DNA of 64,000 nucleotides, from NCBI GenBank assembly GCA_945949395.1, contig CAMFEK010000001.1, positions 124,001 to 188,000 on the forward strand. The letters run 5' to 3'. The notes under the pieces were generated by a model. That model had not been told where the DNA came from, did no database searches, and saw nothing but the letters and a program-made list of their open reading frames with translations. The stretch is from an uncultured Clostridia bacterium. Its GTDB lineage: Bacteria > Bacillota > Clostridia > Christensenellales > Borkfalkiaceae. The stretch's first letter is position 1. Each line of letters opens with the position of its first letter. Positions 49,489 to 59,150 of the stretch are shown piece by piece. The position numbers and the translations under genes were made by a program.

Positions 49489-49983
49489 TTAGTCTTTCAG
49501 CGTCTTGCGAATGTGCTTCATCAGCCCGCCGTCGTCGATGATCTCCTGAATGAAGGGGGGGAAGGGCTCCGCCTGAAATTTCTTGCCCGTCGATTCGTTG
49601 GTGATGACGCCCGTGGAAAGGTCGCAGCTCACGATATCGCCCGATAGAATGTTTTTTACCGCGTCGGGGCATTCCAAAATGGGAAGACCGATATTGATGG
49701 CGTTGCGGTAGAAAATTCTCGCAAAGGAATTGGCGATGACCAGGCTCACGCCGCTCGCCTTGATGGCGATGGGCGCGTGCTCGCGGGAGGAGCCGCAACC
49801 GAAGTTGTCCTCCGCCACGATGATATCGCCCTGCCGTACCTTTTTCACGAAATCGGGGTCGATATCTTCCATGCAGTGAGCGGCAAGCTCGCTTTCGGAA
49901 GAGGTGTTCAAGTATCTTGCGGGAATGATGACGTCCGTATCGACGTCGCTCTTATATTTGAATACGTTACCTTTTACGTTCAT
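49489..49983 (-). CDS. leuD: 3-isopropylmalate dehydratase small subunit
   Basis: 164 aa, the short form found with the homoaconitase-like Leu[15 protein letters not shown] and [19 protein letters not shown] are the substrate-binding and swivel-domain motifs. Combines with LeuC to isomerise 2- to 3-isopropylmalate. 12 nt after leuC. Confidence 0.95.
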   Translation of the reverse strand: MNVKGNVFKYKSDVDTDVIIPARYLNTSSESELAAHCMEDIDPDFVKKVRQGDIIVAEDNFGCGSSREHAPIAIKASGVSLVIANSFARIFYRNAINIGLPILECPDAVKNILSGDIVSCDLSTGVITNESTGKKFQAEPFPPFIQEIIDDGGLMKHIRKTLKD

Positions 49984-49995
49984 GATGTTTTCTCC

Positions 49996-51255
49996 TTAAA
50001 GCATATCCGGCGTTGCAATTTTACCGGCAACCGCGCTCGCCGCCGCAACGAAGGGGGAGGCGAGATAGATCTCGCTCGTCACGTGTCCCATTCTGCCCAC
50101 GAAGTTGCGGTTGGTCGTGGAAACGCATCTCTCGTTTTCGGCGAGGATACCCATGTGCCCGCCGAGGCAGGGACCGCAGGTGGGGGTGGAGACGATGGCG
50201 CCCGCTTGGATAAAGATATCGACCAAGCCCTCGTGGATCGCCTGCAAATAGATGGCGTTGGTTGCGGGAATGATGATGCAACGAACGCCCTTTCTCACGT
50301 GTCGGTCTTTGAGAACGGCGGCTGCTTGCCGCAAATCGGAAATGTGACCGTTGGTGCAGGAGCCGATGACGACCTGATCGATGGCGATATCCCCCCATTC
50401 GGAAGGCTTTTTCGTGTTTTCGGGGAGGTGGGGGAAGGATACGGTGGGTTCGAGCGTGGAGAGGTCCACTTCGATCTCCCGTTCGTATTCGGCGTCGGGA
50501 TCGGCGGCAAAGATCACGGGCTTGCGCTTGAATCTGCCCGCCATGTAGTTCATGGTGACCTCGTCTACGGGGAAAATGCCGTTTTTCGCGCCCGCCTCGA
50601 TCGCCATGTTGCAGATGGAGAATCTGTCGTCGATGGAGAGGTGCTGTACGCCGTCGCCCGTAAATTCCATGGATTTGTAGAGCGCGCCGTCCACGCCGAT
50701 GAGCCCGATCACGTGCAAAATGACGTCCTTGCCCGTAATGTATTTGGCGGGCTGATTTTTGAGCACGATTCGGATTGCGGAAGGAACCTTGAACCAGCAC
50801 ATCTGCGTCATCATGCCTGCCGCCATGTCGGTGGAGCCTACGCCCGTGGAGAAGGCGCCCAGCGCGCCGTAGGTGCAGGTGTGGCTGTCCGCGCCGATCA
50901 CCAGATCGCCCGCGCCGACCAAGCCCTGTTCGGGCAGGAGCGCGTGTTCGATGCCCATCTGACCGACGTCAAAGAAGTGTTCGATGTTTTGCGCGGCGGC
51001 AAATTCTCTCGTGGCTTTGCATTGCTGCGCCGCCTTGATGTCCTTGTTGGGGGTAAAATGATCCATGACGAGGGCGATCTTATCGCGGCAAGCCACGCAG
51101 GAAGCGCCCGCCTTGTTAAATTCTTTGATCGCTACGGGAGCGGTAATATCGTTGGCGAGTACCATGTCGAGGCGCGCGTTGATGAGTTGCCCCGCTTTTA
51201 CGCTGTCGAGCCCCGCGTGGAAAGCGAGGATCTTTTGAGACATCGTCATTCCCAT
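49996..51255 (-). CDS. leuC: 3-isopropylmalate dehydratase large subunit
   Basis: 419 aa from ATG 51255 (AAAGGAGAATTTCAGAT). The [4Fe-4S] cysteines are in GSCTNG and [28 protein letters not shown] is a family hallmark. The length and the small LeuD mark the archaeal/Clostridial type. ATGs at 51249 and 51243 are also in frame but further from the ribosome binding site. Confidence 0.95.
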   Translation of the reverse strand: MGMTMSQKILAFHAGLDSVKAGQLINARLDMVLANDITAPVAIKEFNKAGASCVACRDKIALVMDHFTPNKDIKAAQQCKATREFAAAQNIEHFFDVGQMGIEHALLPEQGLVGAGDLVIGADSHTCTYGALGAFSTGVGSTDMAAGMMTQMCWFKVPSAIRIVLKNQPAKYITGKDVILHVIGLIGVDGALYKSMEFTGDGVQHLSIDDRFSICNMAIEAGAKNGIFPVDEVTMNYMAGRFKRKPVIFAADPDAEYEREIEVDLSTLEPTVSFPHLPENTKKPSEWGDIAIDQVVIGSCTNGHISDLRQAAAVLKDRHVRKGVRCIIIPATNAIYLQAIHEGLVDIFIQAGAIVSTPTCGPCLGGHMGILAENERCVSTTNRNFVGRMGHVTSEIYLASPFVAAASAVAGKIATPDML

Positions 51256-51295
51256 ATCTGAAATTCTCCTTTTATGATGAATAAATATTGATTTT

Positions 51296-51324
51296 ATTAT
51301 AGCACGATTCCCCACTCTTGTAAA
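51296..51324 (-). promoter_or_regulatory. Promoter of leuCDB
   Basis: Minus-strand TTTACA (51319-51324), 17 bp, TATAAT (51296-51301). The leader is only about 35 nt, so leuCDB is not under the T-box that precedes ilvB. Confidence 0.85.
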
Positions 51325-51344
51325 ATAAAAATGCGGAATTTTTT

Positions 51345-51373
51345 CAAAAAGCTCCGCGCCGACGGGCGCGGAG
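51345..51373 (-). terminator. Terminator after the DUF3267 gene
   Basis: Minus-strand CTCCGCGCC/GGCGCGGAG with CGTC loop (51352-51373), followed by CTTTTTG. Confidence 0.88.
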
Positions 51374-51384
51374 TTTGGGAAAGG

Positions 51385-51999
51385 TCAATTTTTCTTGACG
51401 TAAAAGGTTTGCTTGGGACCCGTGTCGTTCATCAAAACGGTGCCGTCGTACTTGGTCAAAAGGAGGAACGCGCAGGTGAGATCGCCCACGCATCCGCCGA
51501 AATGGGCGGAAAAGAGCAGGTTGAATAGCAAACATACCGCACCGTTGTCAAATGCGAGCGCGAGCGGAAGAAAAATGAGGGAAAACAGGACGAAGGGCGC
51601 GAGCACGGCGCAAAGAGCCGTCTTTTTATTCACGTATCCGTTCGGCACGCCGCAAAAGGCGACGAATCCCGTAAATCCGAATTTGAGCTTTTGGCGGGTG
51701 AACGCCTTATATACCGCGCCGTGCGTCAGTTCGTGCAGTACCATGTAGAGGATATTCCCCGCGAGGAATATTCCGAGAAATAAAAGCTCTTTCAGCAAAA
51801 AGGAGGAGGGCGTCTCGTCTTCCGGTCTGTTTAAGAGCGAGAGGGTCTCTTCCGACTTGATAAAAGCTAACAGGAGAAACGCCGCGATCATCATGAGCGC
51901 GCCGAAAAGGTTCATGAGGATTACCGTCTTTTTGTCCTTCGCGTCGATGATTCTGTCTGCCGAATACCCTTCGGGCAGGGTGTCATAATAATTCTTCAT
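51385..51999 (-). CDS. DUF3267 putative membrane metalloprotease
   Basis: 204 aa with four predicted membrane helices. HELTHG (about 90-95) is an HExxH zinc-protease motif next to a helix, and the later FGGCVGDLTCA segment may supply the third ligand Asp, as in the site-2-protease-like DUF3267 family. Substrate unknown. Stands alone between the ilv and leu operons. Confidence 0.8.
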   Translation of the reverse strand: MKNYYDTLPEGYSADRIIDAKDKKTVILMNLFGALMMIAAFLLLAFIKSEETLSLLNRPEDETPSSFLLKELLFLGIFLAGNILYMVLHELTHGAVYKAFTRQKLKFGFTGFVAFCGVPNGYVNKKTALCAVLAPFVLFSLIFLPLALAFDNGAVCLLFNLLFSAHFGGCVGDLTCAFLLLTKYDGTVLMNDTGPKQTFYVKKN

Positions 52000-52040
52000 G
52001 TAAATAGTATATTCTTTTTGTCGAACGATGTCAAGGGGGA

Positions 52041-52076
52041 AAAAGAGTTTGCTTTCGCGTGGGGGAAAACAAACTC
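52041..52076 (-). terminator. Terminator after ilvBND
   Basis: Minus-strand GAGTTTG/CAAACTC (52045-52076) followed by TTTTTCC. Confidence 0.75.
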
Positions 52077-52114
52077 TTTTTTTTCTGTTTTTTATTTAAG
52101 GAATTGCTGAAAAT

Positions 52115-53776
52115 TTACTTTTTCCAGACCGCGCCTTCGGAGGCGGAGGTCACGAGCGAGCGATAACGCTTTAAGTATCCCGTGACGGGCTTTTCGAGGG
52201 GAACGAAGTTCTTTCTTCTCTCCGCGATCACCTCTTCGGGCACGCAGAGTTCGATCTTGCAAGCGGGGATATCGATGGAGATGATATCTCCCTCTTCCAC
52301 GAGACCGATCAATCCGCCTGCCGCCGCTTCGGGGCAAACGTGACCGATCGCCGCGCCTCTCGTCGCGCCGGAGAATCTGCCGTCCGTGATGAGCGCTACG
52401 TCAGCCCCCAAACCCGCGCCGACGATGGCGGAGGTGGGGGAGAGCATCTCTCTCATACCGGGACCGCCGATGGGACCTTCGTAACGGATCACGACGACGT
52501 CGCCCTTTTGGATCTTGCCGCCGTAAATCGCCGCAATCGCGTCCTCTTCGGAATTGAACACTCTGGCGGGACCCGAATGTACGTACATTTTGGGGTCTAC
52601 CGCGCTCTTTTTCACCACGGAGCCCTCTTGAGCCAAATTGCCCTTTAAGATGGCGAGTCCGCCGTAGGGGGAATACGGGTTGGTAAAGGGGCGAATGACT
52701 CTCTCGTCGGTGACCTTGGCGTTTTTGATGTTTTCGTGCATGCTCTTGCCGGAAACCGTCATCACGGAGGTATCGAGGTAGCCCGCGTCCTCCATCTGTT
52801 TCAGGACGGCGGCGATGCCGCCCGCCTCGTTGAGCTCTTCGATGTAGATCTCGCCCGCAGGCGCCAAACGGCAGATGTTGGGGATCTGCATGGAGATCTC
52901 GTTCATCGTGTCGATGGAAATTTCCTCCTTGGTGAGGTCGAGCTCGCGCGCGATGGCGAGGATGTGGAGCACCGTGTTGGAGGAGGCGCCGATGGCGCAG
53001 TCCACCTTCTCCGCGTTCTTCAAAGCTGCCGCCGTCATGATGTCGCGGGGACGGATATTCTTTTCCACGAGATTCATGATGGCTTCGCCCGTCTCCTCCG
53101 CAAAGGAGAGGCGGCGGGAATAGGGCATGGGAATGGTCCCGTTGCCGTTGAGCGCCATGCCGAGCGCCTCGGTGATGCAGTTCATGGAGTTCGCCGTGAA
53201 CATACCCGAGCAGGAGCCGCAGGAGGGGCAGGCGTTGCATTCAAAGTCGTGCAGCGTCTCCTCGTCGATCGCGCCCGCGCTGTAAGCGCCGACCTCCTCG
53301 AACATGGTGGAGAGGGAGGTCTTTTTCCCCTTCACGTGTCCTGCGAGCATGGGACCGCCCGAACAGAAAATGGAGGGGATATTCGTTCTCGCGGCAGCCA
53401 TCAGCATGCCGGGAACGATCTTGTCGCAGTTGGGAATGAATACGATGCCGTCGAAATGATGCGCTCTCGCGAGAATTTCGGCGGAGTCCGCGATGACTTC
53501 GCGGGAGGGCAGGGAGTATTTCATGCCCTCGTGTCCCATCGCAATGCCGTCGCACACGCCGATGGAAGGCACGATGACGGGCTTGCCGCCCGCGGCGGAA
53601 ACGCCGTCGGCGACGCGCTTTGCGATTCTGTCGAGCATCATGTGCCCGGGAATAATTTCGCTCTGGGCGCAGATGATGCCGATGATAGGCTTTTTCATTT
53701 CGCTTTCGCTCCAGCCGAGCGCTCTTAACAGGGAGCGCTGCGGAGCCATAGCCGAGCCTTTGAAAATATTTTCCAT
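52115..53776 (-). CDS. ilvD: Dihydroxy-acid dehydratase
   Basis: 553 aa Fe-S enzyme making the 2-keto acids for valine and isoleucine. CDKIVPGMLMAAARTN, CNACPSCGSCSGMFTANSMN (cluster cysteines), GRFSGATRGAAIGHVCPEAA near the C-terminus are characteristic. 12 nt after ilvN. Third gene of the T-box-controlled operon. Confidence 0.96.
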   Translation of the reverse strand: MENIFKGSAMAPQRSLLRALGWSESEMKKPIIGIICAQSEIIPGHMMLDRIAKRVADGVSAAGGKPVIVPSIGVCDGIAMGHEGMKYSLPSREVIADSAEILARAHHFDGIVFIPNCDKIVPGMLMAAARTNIPSIFCSGGPMLAGHVKGKKTSLSTMFEEVGAYSAGAIDEETLHDFECNACPSCGSCSGMFTANSMNCITEALGMALNGNGTIPMPYSRRLSFAEETGEAIMNLVEKNIRPRDIMTAAALKNAEKVDCAIGASSNTVLHILAIARELDLTKEEISIDTMNEISMQIPNICRLAPAGEIYIEELNEAGGIAAVLKQMEDAGYLDTSVMTVSGKSMHENIKNAKVTDERVIRPFTNPYSPYGGLAILKGNLAQEGSVVKKSAVDPKMYVHSGPARVFNSEEDAIAAIYGGKIQKGDVVVIRYEGPIGGPGMREMLSPTSAIVGAGLGADVALITDGRFSGATRGAAIGHVCPEAAAGGLIGLVEEGDIISIDIPACKIELCVPEEVIAERRKNFVPLEKPVTGYLKRYRSLVTSASEGAVWKK

Positions 53777-53787
53777 AATATTACCTC

Positions 53788-54306
53788 TTAAATGCTTTCG
53801 TTGTAGTCCTGTACGTCCTTGATGCAGGCGGCGCCTCTTGAGATGGCGGTGAGACCCGTTCTCGCCATTTCCAAAATGCCGTAATCCTTCACCATGTTGA
53901 TAAACCCGTCGATCTTTCCGTCCTCGCCCGTGAGTTCGATGACCATGGAACCGGGGTAAAGGTCTACGACCTTGGCGCGGAAAATCGTGCAGATCTCAAA
54001 GATTTCTCCTCTCTTTTCGGTGGGAGCCTCCAACTTGATGAGAAGAAGTTCGCGGAAGATCGCTTGCTTTTCCAGAACGTGCATGATCTTCTTCACGTCG
54101 ATGAGCTTGGAGAGCTGACGGGTGAGCTGTTCTAAAATATATTCGTCGCCGTCGAGTACGATGGTCATACGGGAGAGGGCGGGGTTTTCCGTTTCGCAAA
54201 CGGAAAGGGAGCTGATGTTGTAACCTCTGCGGGCAAAGAGTCCGGAAACTCTCGTCAAAACGCCCGATTTGTTGGCAACGAGTGCGCTGATGGTGTAACG
54301 ATTCAT
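53788..54306 (-). CDS. ilvN: Acetolactate synthase small subunit
   Basis: 172 aa regulatory subunit (IlvN/IlvH type). The N-terminal ACT domain (ISALVANKSGVLTRVSGLFARRGYNISSLSV) binds valine for feedback inhibition; the C-terminal ALS_ss_C domain follows (about 85-160). 15 nt after ilvB. Confidence 0.95.
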   Translation of the reverse strand: MNRYTISALVANKSGVLTRVSGLFARRGYNISSLSVCETENPALSRMTIVLDGDEYILEQLTRQLSKLIDVKKIMHVLEKQAIFRELLLIKLEAPTEKRGEIFEICTIFRAKVVDLYPGSMVIELTGEDGKIDGFINMVKDYGILEMARTGLTAISRGAACIKDVQDYNESI

Positions 54307-54320
54307 AGTTTCCTCCTTTT

Positions 54321-55970
54321 TTACATTTTCAAAACGATATTATCGTAAGTCTGACCCGGCTTGATCATGGGCAGAACGTTGTCGTCCATGGGGATTCTGC
54401 AATCCACGAGCACGGGGGACGGGGTAGAGAAGGCTTCCGTCAGAACGGGGATAATGTCCTCTTCCTTTTCGATGCGGAGTCCCTTCGCGCCGAAACTCTC
54501 GGCAAATTTCACGTAATCCGTCTTTTTCTGCAGGGTCGTCTGCGAGAAACGGTGGTTGTAGAAGATCTTCTGCCATTGCCGCACCATACCCAGCGTGCCG
54601 TTGTTCATCAACAAAATGGTGATGGGCAGGTTGTGCGTGACCGCCGTGGAGAGCTCGTTCAGATTCATGTTGAAAGAGCCGTCGCCCGTCACCATCGTCA
54701 CGTGCTTTTCCGTGCCGAACGCCGCGCCGATCGCCGCGCCGAAGCCGTAACCCATCGTGCCGAGTCCCCCGCTCGTGCAGATCGTGCGGGGCTTTTCAAA
54801 CGCGTAGTACTGCGCCGTCCACATCTGATGCTGACCGACGTCGGTGGCGACAACCGTGCCCTCGGGCGCGAGGTCGTGCGCCGCCTTCAAAATCTTTTCG
54901 GCAAAGGCGTTGGAACAGCTCCCGCCCTTCTCGTTTGCCTTGTACGACCGCATGGTCTCGATCCATTCGGTGTGATCCTGCGGATCGAGGAAGGGGGTGA
55001 TCGCCTTGAATATCTCTTTGATGTCCGCCATGATGGAGGTCGTCGTCTTTACGTTCTTGTCGATCTCGGCGATGTCCACGTCGAAGTGAACGACCTTTTT
55101 GCCCTTCGCGAACTGATCGCGGTTCAGGGCGACGCGGTCGGAAAAACGTGTGCCGATGGCGATGATGGTATCCGCTTCCATGCACAGCTTTGCCGCCGTC
55201 TGCGTGCCGTGCATACCCATCATGCCGCAGAAGTATTCGTGGTCGGCGGGGAAGGCGGAAAGTCCCATCAGGGTGGAAACGACGGGCGCGTTCAGCTTTT
55301 TCACGAATTCCTTCAGTTCGCCGAAGGCGTTGGCGGACACGACGCCGCCGCCTATCATGACGAGAGGCTTTTTCGCTGCGTTGATGATGGCGAGCGACTC
55401 CGCGGCTTTTTCCACGCTCACGGGTTTGGGAATGTGGGGTACGGGAATTTTAGGTTCGTACTCGCATTCCGCCGTCTGAACGTTCTTCAAAATATCGATG
55501 AGGACGGGGCCCTTCTTGCCCGTGGAGGCGATGCGGAAGGCGTCGCGAACGGTGTCCGCGAGATCTTTCACGTCCTTGACGATGTAGTTGTGCTTGGTGA
55601 TGGGCATCGTGATGCCGCAGATATCCACTTCCTGGAAGGAATCTCTTCCGAGCATGGAAATGCTTACGTTGCCCGTAATGGCGACCATGGGAATACAATC
55701 CATATAGGCGGTGGCGATGCCCGTAACGAGGTTGGTCGCCCCGGGACCGGAGGTAGCAAAGCATACGCCTACCTTCCCCGTGCTCCTCGCGTACCCGTCC
55801 GCCGCGTGCGCGGCGCCCTGTTCGTGGGAGGTGAGGACGTGGTTGATCTTGCCGTTGCGGTAAAGCGCGTCGTAAATATCGAGCACGGTTCCGCCGGGAT
55901 ATCCGAATATGGTATCAACGCCCTGTTCCAACAGGCAGTTGATCAAGATGTCAGCTCCTATCATTTTCAT
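54321..55970 (-). CDS. ilvB: Acetolactate synthase large subunit
   Basis: 549 aa ThDP-dependent enzyme that condenses pyruvate (or with 2-ketobutyrate) at the start of branched-chain amino acid synthesis. FGYPGGTVLDIYDAL, catalytic Glu in SHEQGAAHAADGYAR, and the ThDP motif GDGSFNMNLNELSTA ... NNGTLGMVRQW are present. First gene after the T-box leader. A GAGAAACTC ribosome binding site precedes the ATG. Confidence 0.96.
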   Translation of the reverse strand: MKMIGADILINCLLEQGVDTIFGYPGGTVLDIYDALYRNGKINHVLTSHEQGAAHAADGYARSTGKVGVCFATSGPGATNLVTGIATAYMDCIPMVAITGNVSISMLGRDSFQEVDICGITMPITKHNYIVKDVKDLADTVRDAFRIASTGKKGPVLIDILKNVQTAECEYEPKIPVPHIPKPVSVEKAAESLAIINAAKKPLVMIGGGVVSANAFGELKEFVKKLNAPVVSTLMGLSAFPADHEYFCGMMGMHGTQTAAKLCMEADTIIAIGTRFSDRVALNRDQFAKGKKVVHFDVDIAEIDKNVKTTTSIMADIKEIFKAITPFLDPQDHTEWIETMRSYKANEKGGSCSNAFAEKILKAAHDLAPEGTVVATDVGQHQMWTAQYYAFEKPRTICTSGGLGTMGYGFGAAIGAAFGTEKHVTMVTGDGSFNMNLNELSTAVTHNLPITILLMNNGTLGMVRQWQKIFYNHRFSQTTLQKKTDYVKFAESFGAKGLRIEKEEDIIPVLTEAFSTPSPVLVDCRIPMDDNVLPMIKPGQTYDNIVLKM

Positions 55971-56054
55971 TTGAGTTTCTCCTTATAGATTTTTTACTTT
56001 TTCGGGATAAATCGGTGTAAGGCAAATCGCGTCCCGTTGCGGCGCGGGATCGCC

Positions 56055-56353
56055 TTAAAAAAACGCCCCGAACCCGCTCGGCGTTGCCGGCAAGTTCAGG
56101 GCGAATAAAATCCGTGTTACCACCTGATTTCGGAAAGCTTTCTCTCTCCGCACTCTATCGGTACGGGCTTGCGCCGATACCTTCTCCCCGCTAACGGTGG
56201 GCGTCCGTCGAATACTACTTGGGGGGACGTCTCCCCCGTTCGGTTCGCTGCTCACGGGCTACTTCTTCGAGTTTCGGTAAGAGCTTTCACCTGCCGCCCT
56301 CTCTCTGAAACGCGGAAAAATCGAATACTCCTCCCGGTCGTTGCATTGATATT
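56055..56353 (-). promoter_or_regulatory. T-box leader of ilvB-ilvN-ilvD
   Basis: A roughly 300-nt leader. The T-box/antiterminator sequence AGGTGGTAACACGGA is at 56111-56125 (minus strand) and the terminator (CGCCCTGAAC/GTTCGGGGCG, then seven Ts) at 56057-56103. Stem I carries an AGTA/GAA loop-E element and an AG-bulge region (CAGAGAGAGG). After GAA the next triplet is GTA followed by G, so the specifier is most likely GTA (Val). Uncharged tRNA-Val(UAC), whose gene is at 17873, would permit read-through. Confidence 0.88.
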
Positions 56354-56359
56354 AGGTCA

Positions 56360-56388
56360 ATGATAGCATATTTTTTTGCTCTTGTCAA
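56360..56388 (-). promoter_or_regulatory. Promoter of the T-box leader
   Basis: Minus-strand TTGACA (56383-56388), 17 bp, TATCAT (56360-56365). Confidence 0.82.
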
Positions 56389-56543
56389 TAGATATCGGAA
56401 AATTTTTTTGCGTTTTTCTTCCGCTTCGGGGGGCGGAAGGGAAAAAAGCAAAAAATTCCCTTATTTTTGCGTAAAAGAAAGAAATGCCGTTTATAGATAT
56501 AAAAAACGGAAAAGACGCCCGGCGAATCGGCGGGGAGGAGAAT

Positions 56544-57032
56544 ATGATACGGTCGGCAAAACGGGAGGATTTTGAAACAATCAGGGAAATTTACGCGATT
56601 GCGCGCAAGAGAATGCGGGAAGGGGGGAATCCCACGCAATGGGGCGTATCCTATCCGCCCGACGAACTCATTTTGGAGGATATCGAGGGGAAGAATCTGT
56701 ACGTTTTAGAGGAGAACGACGTTCACGCCGCATTCTTCTTCCGTATCGGGGAGGACGCGACCTACCGCGTCATCGAAGGGGGCGAATGGCTCTCCTCGTC
56801 GCCCTACGGCGTTATTCACCGCGTGGCGAGCGACGGGCGCGTAAAGGGCGTACTGCCGAAAATCGTTCGCTTTTGCGAGGAAAAAATCAGGCATCTGCGC
56901 ATCGACACGCACGAAAACAACCTCGTCATGCGGCATCAGATCGAAAAGTGCGGATTCTCCCGTCGGGGAGTCATCTATACGCACGGGGACAGCGTGGACG
57001 ATCGGGCGCGCATCGCCTATGAAAAATGTTGA
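56544..57032 (+). CDS. GNAT-family acetyltransferase
   Basis: 162 aa from ATG 56544 (GGGGAGGAG upstream). The start MIRSAKREDFETIREIY and the end LRIDTHENNLVMRHQIEKCGFSRRGVIY are typical of Clostridial GNAT proteins, with the acetyl-CoA loop replaced by the less conserved ASDGRVKGVLPKIV. Substrate unknown. Confidence 0.85.
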   Translation: MIRSAKREDFETIREIYAIARKRMREGGNPTQWGVSYPPDELILEDIEGKNLYVLEENDVHAAFFFRIGEDATYRVIEGGEWLSSSPYGVIHRVASDGRVKGVLPKIVRFCEEKIRHLRIDTHENNLVMRHQIEKCGFSRRGVIYTHGDSVDDRARIAYEKC

Positions 57033-57043
57033 ACGGATAAAAC

Positions 57044-57080
57044 CGCCCGACCTAACGAGGTCGGGCGACTTTTCGTTTTT
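57044..57080. terminator. Bidirectional terminator, GNAT and hpt genes
   Basis: CGCCCGACCT (57044-57053) pairs with AGGTCGGGCG (57058-57067), AACG loop, then ACTTTTCGTTTTT on the plus strand. Confidence 0.85.
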
Positions 57081-57615
57081 ATTCGTAGATACTTCTCTTC
57101 AGAATGCCGACGTAGGGCAGATTTCTGTACGCTTCGGCGTAATCGAGCCCGTAACCGATGACGAATTCGTCCTCGATGGGGAATCCCGTGTAGTCGGGTT
57201 GCATGGGCACCTTTCGCCTTGCGGGCTTATCGAGCAGGCAGACGACCTTTACGGACGCCGCGCCGCGGCAACGCAGATGCTCTTTCAACGTGTAGAGGGT
57301 ATTGCCGCTGTCCACGATGTCTTCCACGATGATCAGATCTTTCCCCGAAATGTCTATGGTGAGATCTTTTTTGATGAGGATCTGCCCCGTGCTCTCCGTG
57401 CTTTCTCCGTAGGAAGAAACCGCCATGAAATCTAACTCGACGGGGAGATCGATTTGGCGGATCAGGTCGGAGTAGAATACGATACAACCCTTCAAGATTC
57501 CCACGAGCAGGGGCTTTTTGCCCTGATAGTCCCTCGTGATCTGTTCGCCGAGCTCGGCGATGCGCGCTTTTAATTGTTCTTCGGTAAAGAGGATTTTTTC
57601 ACAGTCCTGATGCAT
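57079..57615 (-). CDS. hpt: Hypoxanthine phosphoribosyltransferase
   Basis: 178 aa purine salvage enzyme. The PRPP-binding motif LIIVEDIVDSGNTL, the N-terminal loop LLVGILKGCIVF with SSYGESTESTG flexible loop are present. ATG 57615 follows AAAGGAGAAAACTG and overlaps the tilS stop by 1 nt (TGATG). The tilS-hpt pairing is the common Firmicute order. Confidence 0.95.
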   Translation of the reverse strand: MHQDCEKILFTEEQLKARIAELGEQITRDYQGKKPLLVGILKGCIVFYSDLIRQIDLPVELDFMAVSSYGESTESTGQILIKKDLTIDISGKDLIIVEDIVDSGNTLYTLKEHLRCRGAASVKVVCLLDKPARRKVPMQPDYTGFPIEDEFVIGYGLDYAEAYRNLPYVGILKRSIYE

Positions 57616-58889
57616 CAGTTTTCTCCTTTGTAATCGTAATGTATATACCAAACGTCGCTCGTTTGATCGGTTCTGATTTTGTCGGATATCTCCACGCCGA
57701 CGGCGCAGAAAATTTCGTTTTCTTTGGCAATGAGGGGGATAAAATCCCGCTTGCGCAGGGGGATTTTCTTGTCGTTGAAGTACTCCTTCAGCTTTTTGGT
57801 TCCCCCGCCGAATTTCGTAATTTTGTCGCCCGCCCTGCGGAATCGGAACACGCAGCCCGCGGGCAGTTTTTTGATATCGAACGCCTGTCCGTCCTTTTTC
57901 TTATCTATTATAATACAGTCATCTCCCAAAACCGTCCTGCCCGTAGAAAAGGGAATTTCGAGTTCCGAGCGTTCCCGCTTTTTGTAAAGGAACACTCCTT
58001 GCGGTTCCTTTTCCGCCTCTATCTGAAAGGGCAAGCTCACCCGCGCGGAAGTGGGTTTTTTGAGCAGCGAATAGAGCGCGGATAGGTGCGCCTGCGTGTA
58101 ATCTCTCTTGACGCCGAGCTCCTTTAAGGCGATGAGCGCCGCCCGCGTAAACAGGGGCTTTTCGCATTCGCTCACATAAAGAGCGCCGTCCGCCCTTTTC
58201 ACCTTTTCCCGCGCGAGGGAATATAAAAATTCGTCGTCCTCCGCGGCGATCGCGGAAAAACGGGAAATATTCGCCGTCGCGCCGGGGATCTCCCGTTCGA
58301 GGTCGGGCAGAATGTGTTTTCTGATCGCGTTTCTCGTATAGCTCTCGTCGTCGTTCGTGGCGTCTTTGCAGTAGGAAAGTCCCCGTTCGCTTAAATAGTT
58401 GAGAATTTCCAGCTTGCTCGTTTGCAGAAGGGGGCGAATATAACCCGCCCTGTCGGCGATCCCCCTTAAGCCGAAAAGGGAAGTTCCGCGGCAGAGGCGG
58501 AAGAGAATGGTTTCGGCGTTGTCGAGCGCGTGATGCGCGGTGGCGATAAGGTCCGTTTTCCCTTCCCGAAGAAGGGAGTCGAAACATTCGTAGCGAAAAT
58601 TCCGACAGGCGGTCTCCAGACTCTCTTTATGCCGCTTGGCGCGCGCGACGCAGTCGCAGGAAAATAAAAAGAGGGGGATACTGCGCTCCTTGCAGAACTT
58701 CTTTACGAACGCCGTGTCTGAAAGACTCTCCTTTCCGCGCACGCCGTGCTCGCAGTTTACGGCGGTCAGCGTGATGGAAAATTCCTCTTTGTGCGCATCA
58801 AGATAGTCGATAAGCGCCACGGAATCGCTCCCGCCCGAAAGGGCTACGCATATTCTCTTGTTTCGATAGGGGGAAAGATCGCATTGCAT
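57615..58889 (-). CDS. tilS: tRNA(Ile)-lysidine synthetase
   Basis: 424 aa. The PP-loop ALSGGSDSVAL is at the N-terminus; ATAHHALDNAETILFRLCRGTSLFGLRGI and the C-terminal TilS domain (FRRAGDKITKFGGGTKKLKEYFNDKKIP) are typical. It converts C34 of tRNA-Ile(CAU) to lysidine, changing decoding from AUG to AUA. The ATG at 58889 has no ribosome binding site and is 6 bp after a TATAAT box, so a leaderless mRNA is likely. Confidence 0.94.
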   Translation of the reverse strand: MQCDLSPYRNKRICVALSGGSDSVALIDYLDAHKEEFSITLTAVNCEHGVRGKESLSDTAFVKKFCKERSIPLFLFSCDCVARAKRHKESLETACRNFRYECFDSLLREGKTDLIATAHHALDNAETILFRLCRGTSLFGLRGIADRAGYIRPLLQTSKLEILNYLSERGLSYCKDATNDDESYTRNAIRKHILPDLEREIPGATANISRFSAIAAEDDEFLYSLAREKVKRADGALYVSECEKPLFTRAALIALKELGVKRDYTQAHLSALYSLLKKPTSARVSLPFQIEAEKEPQGVFLYKKRERSELEIPFSTGRTVLGDDCIIIDKKKDGQAFDIKKLPAGCVFRFRRAGDKITKFGGGTKKLKEYFNDKKIPLRKRDFIPLIAKENEIFCAVGVEISDKIRTDQTSDVWYIHYDYKGEN

Positions 58890-58895
58890 ACTCTC

Positions 58896-58924
58896 ATTAT
58901 ACACGCTTTTTTCGCGTTTTTCAA
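58896..58924 (-). promoter_or_regulatory. Promoter of tilS-hpt (leaderless)
   Basis: Minus-strand TTGAAA (58919-58924), 17 bp, TATAAT (58896-58901); GAGAGT separates it from the ATG. Confidence 0.85.
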
Positions 58925-58990
58925 GGAAAAACGAGGAAAAGCGTTCAATAAAAAATTTTCGGAATTTTTTGAAAAAAGTTAAAAAAACAG

Positions 58991-59019
58991 TTGACAAAAC
59001 ATTTATAGTTTGTTATTAT
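58991..59019 (+). promoter_or_regulatory. Promoter of the second tRNA cluster
   Basis: TTGACA (58991-58996), 17 bp, TATTAT (59014-59019). Confidence 0.85.
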
Positions 59020-59069
59020 GATTAAGCTAAATCAAGCAGCGATTGTCGGAACCAAGTTCCACACGATAT

Positions 59070-59146
<77 letters not shown>

Positions 59147-59150
59147 TTAT

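Noticed and set aside
49777..51261. 494-codon open frame opposite leuC/leuD
   Set aside because: Shadow of GC-rich codons in leuC; no motif and no promoter.
54552..55988. 478-codon open frame opposite ilvB
   Set aside because: Shadow frame; the minus strand carries the complete acetolactate synthase.
56055..56363. Short frames in the region upstream of ilvB
   Set aside because: They lie inside the T-box leader, whose RNA features explain the sequence.
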